Shown here: piece after piece, positions 22,909 through 30,057 of the stretch | Layout: every line of letters starts with the position of its first letter | Position numbering within the stretch: the first letter of the stretch is position 1 | Virus record (IMG/VR): IMGVR_UViG_3300049008_000029 | Coordinates: 1-38,667 of that record | Origin: a virus | Length of the DNA: 38,667 nucleotides | Strand: one strand, 5' to 3' | Notes under the pieces: model-generated | The model's input: only the letters and a program-made list of their open reading frames with translations | The model's database searches: none | What the model was told of the DNA's origin: nothing | Program-made: the position numbers and the translations under genes

Positions 22909-23076
22909 TTACAGTGAATCAAGCAAAACCCAAAACCTATCCGGGTTTATTGCTTTCCATATTGTTTGATCATCAATTGATCTTATGATAATGTGATTCG
23001 AGCCAATCGATTCTATTACCCACAATATGCCTGAATCAGAATCAATTAATGTTACCCCGATGTTACCGGGTTTCAT
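22909..23076 (-). CDS. Small cassette protein (55 aa)
   Basis: Starts MKPGNIGVTLIDSDSGILWV and contains ESIGSNHIIIRSID, a beta-rich fold with Trp-anchored turns. Its ATG overlaps the stop of the mini-membrane gene upstream (ATGA) and AAGGTG lies eight bases before it. It is the last gene before the bidirectional terminator. The A/T-rich codon choice matches the rest of the cassette and differs from the phage core. Function unknown. Confidence 0.75.
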   Translation of the reverse strand: MKPGNIGVTLIDSDSGILWVIESIGSNHIIIRSIDDQTIWKAINPDRFWVLLDSL

Positions 23077-23159
23077 TCTACCCACCTTGCAAAATATATA
23101 ATAAATGGTAACCCGATCAATATTGCCGATATAACGGCATCAATAATTATTTTACGCAT
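23073..23159 (-). CDS. Mini membrane peptide (28 aa)
   Basis: A single predicted transmembrane helix (IIIDAVISAILIGLPFIIYF) with a basic start (MRK) and RWVE end. It overlaps the upstream Gp88-like gene by 8 bases and the downstream gene by ATGA, which argues that it is translated. A peptide this small could act on the membrane or on another membrane protein; there is no motif. Confidence 0.55.
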   Translation of the reverse strand: MRKIIIDAVISAILIGLPFIIYFARWVE

Positions 23160-23910
23160 AATTTACCCCCTTATGTTGCACGAAACCTGACATATCACGT
23201 TTACCGCGTCCCTTTGCATACAATGCAACGACGACCGTTTTAGGCTCAATATGCCGGACATCGGTATTGTCGCCGTCGATTACCTTATATCCCCTAAACG
23301 TCAACGGTATATCGCTCCGCTTATGAAATACAACAGCTGTCCTAGAATTATAGGGATTTAATAACCCCTTATGCGTTATCTTAATTGGAGTAATTCCACT
23401 AAAACTATACGTCAAATCATAATTATCATTATACTTTCCCGCTAAATTGCGGGAAGGGTGTTTAGTGTAGTCGTAGAACTGAACATCGGGAAACAATTGG
23501 AATATATTATTTCCGTCAATTACGGGAATATTTTCATAAGCAATATCCGATGTTCCATTTGGCCTAACTAAGGGTGTCATATTGCGCTTAGCTGCGCTTC
23601 GCTGCAGAGACCAAATATCGGCGCACATTGAAAGCATGAAAGCTTGTTGGTGCTGTTTGAAATAGTCTGTTTTGGCTTGTCGTTGACGTTGAATTTTAGG
23701 GAAAGCACCGCGTCCGGCGGTATTCAAGCATGGCGCCATACATCCAGCAAGCTTTGCATGAGGGCATATTTTATCGTCTGGGACTAAATAACAAATCGCC
23801 GTTAACATCTTTAGTTTTTCACCCTTTATTGTTTTAGAACTGGCTGTGCCCAATATGGGACGATATTGTAGGTTTAAGGATTTGATAATTGCTTTATAAG
23901 GGTTGCGCAT
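23152..23910 (-). CDS. Gp88-like phage protein (252 aa)
   Basis: The pattern LTAICYLVPDDKICPHAKLAG followed by CMAPCLNTAGRG, then QRARQAKT-like basic helix, FMLSMCADIWSL and RPNGTSDIAYENIP is one I recognise from a family of phage accessory proteins related to mycobacteriophage gene product 88. Conserved Cys at about residues 49, 57 and 61 could bind a metal or Fe-S centre. The role of the family is not known to me. It is the largest gene of the A/T-rich cassette, with AGGA about ten bases before the start. Confidence 0.7.
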   Translation of the reverse strand: MRNPYKAIIKSLNLQYRPILGTASSKTIKGEKLKMLTAICYLVPDDKICPHAKLAGCMAPCLNTAGRGAFPKIQRQRQAKTDYFKQHQQAFMLSMCADIWSLQRSAAKRNMTPLVRPNGTSDIAYENIPVIDGNNIFQLFPDVQFYDYTKHPSRNLAGKYNDNYDLTYSFSGITPIKITHKGLLNPYNSRTAVVFHKRSDIPLTFRGYKVIDGDNTDVRHIEPKTVVVALYAKGRGKRDMSGFVQHKGVNYA

Positions 23911-23927
23911 GATATGGTTTCCTAGAA

Positions 23928-24122
23928 TTAATAAGTAAAGCCGATAAACACAATAGAATCTGATTGTCGGAATATTTCCCGATTAATATCGTCAGCACTT
24001 GAAAGGCTATAAGTATTTGTTAACCAATCATATCCCCCCTTTATCCATATTGGCGCAGAATCGGTATTCCGCAATTTGACGTATTCACCCGATGGGCAAA
24101 GCTTAAGGGTAGTTTGTTGCAT
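23928..24122 (-). CDS. Small cassette protein (64 aa)
   Basis: Starts MQQTTLKLCPSGEYVKLRNT and ends SDSIVFIGFTY, a short beta-rich protein. Translation is set by AAGGAC about ten bases upstream, part of a 23-base sequence that is exactly repeated in front of the next upstream gene. It lies 17 bases ahead of the Gp88-like gene. Such short companions often precede Gp88-type genes, but the role is unknown. Confidence 0.7.
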   Translation of the reverse strand: MQQTTLKLCPSGEYVKLRNTDSAPIWIKGGYDWLTNTYSLSSADDINREIFRQSDSIVFIGFTY

Positions 24123-24124
24123 AA

Positions 24125-24147
24125 TATATTGTCCTTAGTTTAAATTA
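24125..24147 (-). repeat. Repeated leader / ribosome-binding module, copy 1
   Basis: Bases 24125-24147 and 24298-24320 are identical over 23 positions. Each copy carries the AAGGAC ribosome-binding site on the minus strand and spans the stop of the upstream gene, so both downstream genes share the same translation-initiation context. Confidence 0.9.
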
Positions 24148-24297
24148 AATTGTATAAAATGCATTCAGCCATTGAATGGCTTCTTTTCTTGTTTTAAACT
24201 CACGGTCAATTTTTCCGTGAGAATCAATAACGCGCCAAACAACAATATCATTGCATCGTCCGCATGATTCAGAAAATCTTAGAATGTAGGGTTTCAT
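24145..24297 (-). CDS. Small cassette protein with CxxC (50 aa)
   Basis: Starts MKPYILRFSESCGRCNDIVV and ends EAIQWLNAFYTI. Strands followed by a TRKEAIQWL helix give the look of a small DUF-type fold, and the CGRC knuckle may bind metal or form a disulfide. The ribosome-binding site lies in the repeated 23-base module. Confidence 0.75.
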   Translation of the reverse strand: MKPYILRFSESCGRCNDIVVWRVIDSHGKIDREFKTRKEAIQWLNAFYTI

Positions 24298-24320
24298 TAT
24301 ATTGTCCTTAGTTTAAATTA
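24298..24320 (-). repeat. Repeated leader / ribosome-binding module, copy 2
   Basis: Identical to 24125-24147. Placed immediately upstream of the ATG at 24297, and containing the last bases of the upstream gene. Confidence 0.9.
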
Positions 24321-24587
24321 GAGCTCAATCCAGCGCATGCTATAACGGTCTTCATAATCTCCGCCAAATGCTATCTTAATCCGGCAGCATATATCCTCTT
24401 CTGATCCGTTGATTATAATAATACCCTTTCCTAAAAAACATCCAAACAATTTACGCTGTTCAAATGCTGACATCCTACCCTTATAAATACCGCATACATT
24501 ACCCGTATTTTCAAGCAAGAAAAATGCAAGGTTTATTACGATGTCGTCTTTTGACATTGTGGATTTTTCACGTTCTATTAATCGCAT
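24318..24587 (-). CDS. First gene of the A/T-rich cassette (89 aa)
   Basis: I choose the ATG at 24587 because AGGGA lies seven bases upstream; an ATG at 24608 is possible (96 residues). The sequence runs MRLIEREKSTMSKDD, then hydrophobic IVINLAFFLLENTGN, and KIIIINGSEEDICCRIKIAFGG near the end. Much of it looks like alternating helix and strand. A longer open frame runs upstream through array 2 but there is no reason to think it is translated. No recognised domain. Confidence 0.65.
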   Translation of the reverse strand: MRLIEREKSTMSKDDIVINLAFFLLENTGNVCGIYKGRMSAFEQRKLFGCFLGKGIIIINGSEEDICCRIKIAFGGDYEDRYSMRWIEL

Positions 24588-24631
24588 GATATTTTCCCTG
24601 ATTTGCATCGATGCCCTATGCGTCGACAATG

Positions 24632-24662
24632 CATTGTGACCAGTCACAATGGGCAATCTATA
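24632..24662 (-). promoter_or_regulatory. Cassette promoter with palindromic operator
   Basis: A near-perfect inverted repeat, CATTGTGAC-CA-GTCACAATG (24632-24651), lies just downstream of TATAGA read on the minus strand (24662-24657). A start near 24650 would place the operator over the first transcribed bases. The -35 is weak. Two copies of the palindrome CAATGCATTG (24627-24636 and 24685-24694) flank this site. Confidence 0.45.
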
Positions 24663-24714
24663 GGTGTTTACCCTAGGGTTGACGCAATGCATTGTTATTA
24701 GTGCGAGACCTGTC

Positions 24715-25035
24715 CAGGCAGCACCCAGGCAGCACCCAGGCAGCACCCAGGCAGCACCCAGGCAGACCCAGGCAGCATCCAGGCAGACCCAGGCAGCATC
24801 CAGGCAGCACCCAGGCAGACCCAGGCAGCATCCAGGCAGCATCCAGGCAGACCCAGGCAGCATCCAGGCAGCATCCAGGCAGACCCAGGCAGCATCCAGG
24901 CAGACCCAGGCAGCATCCAGGCAGCATCCAGGCAGCACCCAGGCAGACCCAGGCAGCATCCAGGCAGCATCCAGGCAGCATCCAGGCAGCATCCAGGCAG
25001 ACCCAGGCAGCATCCAGGCAGACCCAGGCAGCACC
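24715..25035. repeat. Tandem array 2: 30 CAGGCAG units of 10 or 11 bp
   Basis: Thirty uninterrupted units all beginning CAGGCAG: seven of the form CAGGCAGCACC, fourteen CAGGCAGCATC (both 11 bases) and nine CAGGCAGACC (10 bases), in a non-regular order. The last unit is followed by CTGGG, giving a small inverted end. The arrangement mirrors the CAGG decamers of array 1. Long stop-free frames cross the array on both strands only because the unit lacks stop codons. Confidence 0.98.
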
Positions 25036-25258
25036 CTGGGCACGCCCAAAATCAGCATCCCATGCCATACCCCATTTCCCACTTTGCCCCTCAAAAGCGC
25101 ATTAAAAGCCATCGACCGACCCCCAAAACGGTAAAAAAACCCACTTTTGACCCGATTTTGATCGTTTTAGAACTAAAATGATTCGGCGCCGTCTGAGAGC
25201 ACGCGCGGGGACAATTTCCCGCTATTCCTATCCCAGACCCTCCATTAACGGATGGGAG
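25036..25258. other. Non-coding gap between array 2 and the late operon
   Basis: No gene is supported. A/T-rich stretches near 25130-25185 contain TTGACC (25147) and TAAAAT (25174) but with about 20 bases between them, too far for a good promoter. A late promoter may lie here but cannot be pointed to with confidence. Confidence 0.5.
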
Positions 25259-25299
25259 TTGCACAAGTTGCACAAGTTGCACATGTGCATGTTGCACAA
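25259..25299. repeat. TTGCACA direct repeats with internal palindrome
   Basis: TTGCACA occurs at 25259, 25268, 25277 and 25292; the first three are spaced exactly 9 bases. Positions 25278-25289 form the perfect palindrome TGCACATGTGCA. The cluster lies immediately upstream of the HNH gene start and looks like a protein-binding site controlling the late operon or marking the packaging region. Confidence 0.75.
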
Positions 25300-25306
25300 T
25301 GACGGT

Positions 25307-25816
25307 ATGCCAAGCTTCCCAACCACCCAATGCGGCCAAACCCGGTGCAAAAACCCAGCGGCCAAGGGCAAATCGCTATGCGTCGAGCATGCCCCGACGA
25401 TTAAGCGCACCGAGGAACGTATCAAGGCGAACGCCAAATACAACAGTTCTGCCTGGGATTCGATACGTATGCGACAATTGTCCCTGTCGCCGCTTTGTCA
25501 GGCCTGTAAGCAGACCGGGCAAATTACCCTGGCGGCACATGTTGACCATGTCTTCCCGTGGCAGCATATTGGCCCTGCGGCATTTCGCAGGAACCTGTTT
25601 CAAAGCCTGTGCGCTAGGTGCCACGGGGTTAAGTCATCATATGAATTGAAGGGTATTTACCGGCATTACACCGATGCTGGTATCCTTGAATACAAGACAA
25701 CTGATTACCAAGGAGTCATCCATGCGTACACCACCGCGCCACATTATCCGGATACTGCAAGAACCAGATACCTGGAATCCGCAGACTTTCGAGACCGCAA
25801 TACGAAACGAAGTTGA
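25307..25816 (+). CDS. HNH endonuclease, packaging-associated (169 aa)
   Basis: An HNH nuclease with N-terminal Cys knuckles (CGQTRC and CVEH) and a full HNH core: CQAC at residues 64-67, HVDH at 78-81, Asn96, and CARCH at 102-106. In HK97-type phages an HNH protein next to the terminase is required for cos cleavage and packaging, so that role is expected here. I choose ATG 25307; the frame is open from 25178 and alternative ATGs at 25283 and 25289 cannot be excluded because no strong ribosome-binding site is present. The 3' end overlaps the small terminase gene by 95 bases. Confidence 0.9.
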   Translation: MPSFPTTQCGQTRCKNPAAKGKSLCVEHAPTIKRTEERIKANAKYNSSAWDSIRMRQLSLSPLCQACKQTGQITLAAHVDHVFPWQHIGPAAFRRNLFQSLCARCHGVKSSYELKGIYRHYTDAGILEYKTTDYQGVIHAYTTAPHYPDTARTRYLESADFRDRNTKRS

Positions 25817-26093
25817 GGGGACAACTGGCCCTCTCACGGCAAGCGACGAACTGCTGATTGCTATGCTAACCATGACGGTCGCCGCAATGGTCGAGGCACA
25901 CATTCATGTCCTTGAGAGTGGCCCGCTCTATACCTATGCTTCCGGCGACTCTATGTCGGCGTGGCACAAGATGCGTATTGAGTGCCTTGACAAGATTATC
26001 AAGATTCTTGCCGAATTGGCCCTAGTCGCCCGTGGGCGTCCGAAACTGACAGCAAAGCCGAGCAACGTCGATGAGCTATTCGCCACTGCTTGA
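25722..26093 (+). CDS. Terminase small subunit, P27-like (123 aa)
   Basis: Recognises the packaging site and recruits the large subunit. GGAG lies seven bases upstream of the ATG. Residues from about 38 on (PLTASDELLIAMLTM) through the long helices to LALVARGRPKL fit the P27-family small terminase, in which a DE-rich helical body ends in a Gly-x-x-P/R-like tail. It overlaps the HNH gene upstream and TerL by 23 bases. Confidence 0.8.
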   Translation: MRTPPRHIIRILQEPDTWNPQTFETAIRNEVEGTTGPLTASDELLIAMLTMTVAAMVEAHIHVLESGPLYTYASGDSMSAWHKMRIECLDKIIKILAELALVARGRPKLTAKPSNVDELFATA

Positions 26094-27750
26094 GCCTGCT
26101 TTTCAGTATGCCGCCAGCGTAGTCCGGGGCGACATACTGGCCTGTGAGGACATTGAGCTTGCCTGCCAGCGCTTTCTGGACATGGCTGAGCGTAAGGATG
26201 CGCCTTATGAGTTTGTACCGGCGAAGGCTGAACATATTCTCAAGTTCGTCAAGTTCACCCGGCATGTCAAAGGCCCAGACGCGGGTAAGCCCATCGATTT
26301 GCAGCCGTTCCAGGTTATGTTCTTGGCGGGCATCTATGGGTTTCGCGACAAGAAAGATCATACCCGGCGTTGGACGACTGATGTGATCTTGTTTGTGCCG
26401 CGCAAGTCAGGCAAGACGACCATCGCCTCAATCATTGCCCTTTACGAGTTGATGTTTGGGGACGCCGGGGCCGAGGTGTTTACCCTGGCGACTAACCGGG
26501 AGCAGGCCAGCATTTGCTTTGACTCGTCCAAGGCGATTGTGGAAAACATGGATTCGGCCTTGGCGGCGAAGTTCATGGTCTACCGGCATGAGCTAAAGAA
26601 GGCGGGTGATTCCACCTCGACCTACCGGGCGCTCTCGCGTGAGAACCGCAAGACAGGCGATGGCAAGAACCCTAGCTGCGCCTTGATTGATGAGGCCGCG
26701 CAGATTATCGAGCGCTCGAGCATTGAGGTGCTGCACTCTGGCATGGGCGCTCGGAAGAACCCGCTGCGGCTTTATCTGACAACTGCGTCCTTCACCAAGG
26801 AAACCAAGTTCTTTGAGGACTTGACGCATTTCCGCTCAGTCCTGCGTGGTGCCTCAGAAGATACCCACAAGTGGTTTGGCATGCTGTACAGCATCGACCC
26901 AGGCGACGAATGGTCGAACCCGGCAGTCTGGGGCAAGGCTAACCCTATGTTGGGCATATCGGTGACGACAGACCATATTCGGCATATGGCCGAGGAGGCC
27001 AGCGCGAAACCGGCAAGTCTGAATGAGTTTTTGTGCAAGCAGTTGAACATCTATGTCAGCGCCAATTCGGCCTGGGTGGATCGCCGGTATTGGGATGATG
27101 CCGCCTCAGAGATGCCTGATGAGCCACCGGAATCGGTATTCATTGGCTTCGACTTGGCGCATAGCCGGGACTTGAACGCTATCTGTACCCTGTTCCGCTA
27201 CGGCGAAGAAGAGTTCTTTGCAAAATTCATGTTCTTCCTGCCAGAAGAGTCAATGGCGCTGATTCCAAATCATTATCGGTCTACATATCTGCAAGCCAAG
27301 GAGACCGGCATTTTGCGGTTGACTCCTGGCAACGTCACTGATCTGAATGAGATTGAGAGCTACATTAAGCAGCAGTGCCAGCAATACGATGTCAAGGAGA
27401 TTGGCTTTGACCCGTACAACGCCGCCGCCTTGGTGGCTAATCTGTACGCTGAAGGCTTGCCGGTCAAGAAGGTAGGGCAGAGTATGGCTGTGCTGTCCAA
27501 CCCATCAAAAACGACAGAGCAGTTAATTCTGAAGAAGGCTATTCACCATGACGGGAACCCATTCATAGGATGGCAGCTAGGGAATTGCGAACTTTACACG
27601 GACGTAAATTCCAATGTCAAGGTTCGCAAGAATGAAGCAGACCCTTCTGCCAAGGTTGACGGTATCATCGCAATGATAATGGCGTTACACTGCCACCTAG
27701 ACAACGTGTTTGTCAGTGATTCGTGTGGTTTTAGAGCATTGGAGTGGTAA
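26071..27750 (+). CDS. Terminase large subunit (559 aa)
   Basis: The packaging motor ATPase and nuclease. Walker A VPRKSGKTT lies at residues 109-117 and Walker B CALIDEA at 203-209; the nuclease domain begins FIGFDLAHSRDL with Asp361 and Asp367. The layout fits the HK97-type Terminase_1 family. It overlaps the small subunit and is followed after three bases by the portal. Together with the adjacent HNH gene this suggests cos-type packaging, although the assembled redundancy alone does not show which mechanism is used. Confidence 0.95.
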   Translation: MSYSPLLEPAFQYAASVVRGDILACEDIELACQRFLDMAERKDAPYEFVPAKAEHILKFVKFTRHVKGPDAGKPIDLQPFQVMFLAGIYGFRDKKDHTRRWTTDVILFVPRKSGKTTIASIIALYELMFGDAGAEVFTLATNREQASICFDSSKAIVENMDSALAAKFMVYRHELKKAGDSTSTYRALSRENRKTGDGKNPSCALIDEAAQIIERSSIEVLHSGMGARKNPLRLYLTTASFTKETKFFEDLTHFRSVLRGASEDTHKWFGMLYSIDPGDEWSNPAVWGKANPMLGISVTTDHIRHMAEEASAKPASLNEFLCKQLNIYVSANSAWVDRRYWDDAASEMPDEPPESVFIGFDLAHSRDLNAICTLFRYGEEEFFAKFMFFLPEESMALIPNHYRSTYLQAKETGILRLTPGNVTDLNEIESYIKQQCQQYDVKEIGFDPYNAAALVANLYAEGLPVKKVGQSMAVLSNPSKTTEQLILKKAIHHDGNPFIGWQLGNCELYTDVNSNVKVRKNEADPSAKVDGIIAMIMALHCHLDNVFVSDSCGFRALEW

Positions 27751-27753
27751 ATC

Positions 27754-29151
27754 ATGGGTATTTTGGATGTTTTCAAGGGTAAAAAGGTAACCGAGAGCAA
27801 TAGTCTGTTTGGTCAGACGGCACTCGGAAACAACATCGTTTACCAGGGATCGAACCAAAAGCCCACTGTAAACACCCAAATCCTGTATGTGACGACTGCC
27901 AGCACGACAAATGCTGGTAGGCCGGTCGATATGTCCATGCTGACACGGAATTCGACCGTGATGGCATGCGTAGGCACCAAAGCAAGGGCATTGGCCCAGT
28001 TGCCCATTCGGGTGATGTGCGAGATGGACGATGGGGCATATCTTGATGCCGTGAAATGCGCTGAGGTTGGCCCGCGAGATAAAGCTAAGGCCAAACAAGT
28101 CGCCGCCTTGCTGAATGCGCCAAATAACTTCCAGTCTACATATGAGTTCTGGTATCAGTACCTTATGTGGCACGAACTGGCTGGCGAGGTGTTTATCTTG
28201 TGGTGGCGCAAAGACCAAGAGTCGCCAACGCAGACGCCGCTTGAAATGTATGTCTTTGACTCGACGCTGATTGCGACGACCATCACGCCTGCGCGGTATC
28301 CGTCATATCGTTTGTCCACGCCGAGCTATGGCTTTAGCCGAGATGAGCCACTTGCAGCCCATCAGGTCATGCATCTGATGGATCAGGCATGGCAAGGCTC
28401 GGCTTCGTTCAATAAGGGTATCCTGGCGGCAGAACTGGTTGGTCTGGATCAGGATATTGACCTGTACGCCAACTACGTCATGCAAAATGGCGCAAAGCCC
28501 TCCGGCATGTTCGTGACTGAGCAGGTCATCCCTGACGCCAAGTACAAAGAGATTGCCGGCAGGCTCAAGGAGGCATGGTCAACGATGACCGGGTCGCGTA
28601 ACAGCGATCCTAGCAAGCCTGGACAGGGTATGTTGCTTGACCAAGGCATGAAATACACGCCTTTAAACATGCTGACGCTACAAGACGCCGATACTGAGAA
28701 GCTCAAGACCCAGACTATGAAGCGTATCTGTGGCCTGTTCGGGGTGCCGCCTGCGATGATTGGTATTGCCGATCAGAAGTACAACAACACCCAAACAGTG
28801 CTGGATGAGTTCTACAAATCATGTATGTACCCTATGATTGTGAACATTCAGCAAAAGCTGAAGCAGCATTTGTTTCCAGGCTACCCTTCGCTGTCCATTG
28901 AGTTCGATACCCGCGCATTCCTCAAGGGTGCGCCGCTCGACCAGATGAATTTTGCGGTTGCAGGCGTGAATGCCGGAATAATGACCCAGAATGAGGCCCG
29001 CCAGTACATGGGCATGAAGAACATGGACGGCGCAGATGAGCTTATCAGCCAGAAGGCCGCGCCTGCTGATGGCGCAATCCCTGGCGGTAGCCCGCAGGAT
29101 ACAGGTGGCGGCGGGGGAAGTCAGAAGAAGAAGATGAATATTGGTAAATAA
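27754..29151 (+). CDS. Portal protein, HK97 family (465 aa)
   Basis: Forms the dodecameric channel at one capsid vertex. The sequence contains the family features NSTVMACVGTKARALAQLPIRV near the start, a long MWHELAGEVFILWWRK segment, and LCGLFGVPPAMIGI-type motif (KRICGLFGVPPAMIG) with KYNNTQTVLDEFY afterwards. The C-terminus is Gly/Lys-rich and disordered (GGGGGSQKKK). Follows TerL by three bases. Confidence 0.94.
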   Translation: MGILDVFKGKKVTESNSLFGQTALGNNIVYQGSNQKPTVNTQILYVTTASTTNAGRPVDMSMLTRNSTVMACVGTKARALAQLPIRVMCEMDDGAYLDAVKCAEVGPRDKAKAKQVAALLNAPNNFQSTYEFWYQYLMWHELAGEVFILWWRKDQESPTQTPLEMYVFDSTLIATTITPARYPSYRLSTPSYGFSRDEPLAAHQVMHLMDQAWQGSASFNKGILAAELVGLDQDIDLYANYVMQNGAKPSGMFVTEQVIPDAKYKEIAGRLKEAWSTMTGSRNSDPSKPGQGMLLDQGMKYTPLNMLTLQDADTEKLKTQTMKRICGLFGVPPAMIGIADQKYNNTQTVLDEFYKSCMYPMIVNIQQKLKQHLFPGYPSLSIEFDTRAFLKGAPLDQMNFAVAGVNAGIMTQNEARQYMGMKNMDGADELISQKAAPADGAIPGGSPQDTGGGGGSQKKKMNIGK

Positions 29152-29286
29152 AGTCAATTTCTTGCTATTTAGAAATCATGCTAACATTCGCCAAACAAAT
29201 CAAAAGGTTTGTCTCGCCATTGCGGATTAAGAAGAAGATACAGACAATACAAGACAATGATCAATCAATTGCCTTGGGGATTATCG
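29152..29286 (+). other. Gap before the prohead protease
   Basis: About 135 A/T-rich bases without a convincing gene. The protease frame is open upstream with ATGs at 29209 and 29257, but a ribosome-binding site (GGGGA) precedes 29287. A small frame starting at 29178 overlaps the protease by about 100 bases and reads as unlikely protein. Confidence 0.5.
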
Positions 29287-30048
29287 ATGAAAAATCTAGA
29301 TGTGATCTGCGAAGCGCGGATGAAGACCGAGGGCCAATCTGGCCTGATCGAAGCTCGCGTGACGACCTGGGGCGCTCGGGAGGGCGCTGACGGTCGCCGG
29401 TTCAACTATCAGCCAGAAGGCTTCATGGATTGGGCAACCGAGTTCAGCAAGACTGGACGCCCGCTGCCGATGTTTGTCAACCACAGCGCAGATTCCATCC
29501 CCGTTGGTGAGTGGACAAGCTTTGATTTCGATAACGAAGGCATGACAGCCAGCGGCAGGCTCTATACCAACACCTCGGCAGGCAATGACTTGTACAGCGT
29601 GATGAAAGAGTCCCCAGCCATGTTTGGCGGGGTTTCAGTTGGCGCTTATGCAGAAGCTTATACAATGGTCAATGCTGACGGCGAACCAGATGGCACTGAT
29701 GAAGCATATTTTCAGATCACCAAGGGTGGCCTGCGCGAAGTGTCCGTTGTTATGTATCCCAACAACCCGGCAGCAGAAGTTTCCAAGCTAGAGTATTTCC
29801 GGCCTGATGGCACTGCTGACCTAAAGATTTTGGAGAAGGCTTTGCGCGATGCAAGTCTCTCGAAAAAGGATGCGGTCACTGCCGCATCTGTCTTCAAGCG
29901 AGTACTGGAACAGCGTGATGCTCCCCCAGTCAAGCTTGAAAACGCTCCTGCTCCGAGTGATTCGGGTGTGGATGTGACCGCAAACGAAGCTATCATTGCT
30001 GCACTAGAGCAGCGAGAATTGCTTCAACTCCTCTCAAAACGTATTTAA
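29287..30048 (+). CDS. HK97-type prohead protease (253 aa)
   Basis: Serine protease that trims the capsid N-terminal delta domain during head maturation. The likely catalytic residues are His66 in FVNHSADSIPVG and Ser117 in GGVSVGAYAE; the conserved LREVSVVMYPNNPAA strand follows. The start at 29287 follows GGGGATTATCG. It lies ten bases before the first capsid gene, whose N-terminal coiled coil is the expected substrate. Confidence 0.92.
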   Translation: MKNLDVICEARMKTEGQSGLIEARVTTWGAREGADGRRFNYQPEGFMDWATEFSKTGRPLPMFVNHSADSIPVGEWTSFDFDNEGMTASGRLYTNTSAGNDLYSVMKESPAMFGGVSVGAYAEAYTMVNADGEPDGTDEAYFQITKGGLREVSVVMYPNNPAAEVSKLEYFRPDGTADLKILEKALRDASLSKKDAVTAASVFKRVLEQRDAPPVKLENAPAPSDSGVDVTANEAIIAALEQRELLQLLSKRI

Positions 30049-30057
30049 GGAATCCAA

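Noticed and set aside
22381-25035. The two arrays as CRISPR arrays
   Set aside because: There are no unique spacers between repeats, the units abut directly, and no cas genes are present.
24318-25134. Long open frames through array 2 on both strands (up to 264 aa)
   Set aside because: The repeat unit has no stop codon in several frames, so long frames arise automatically; the translations are low-complexity Ala/Leu/Cys/Gly or Arg/Gln/His repeats with no plausible start site.
29178-29390. 70-aa plus-strand frame before the protease
   Set aside because: It overlaps about 100 bases of the protease in a different frame and its second half is only that shadow; no convincing start signal.
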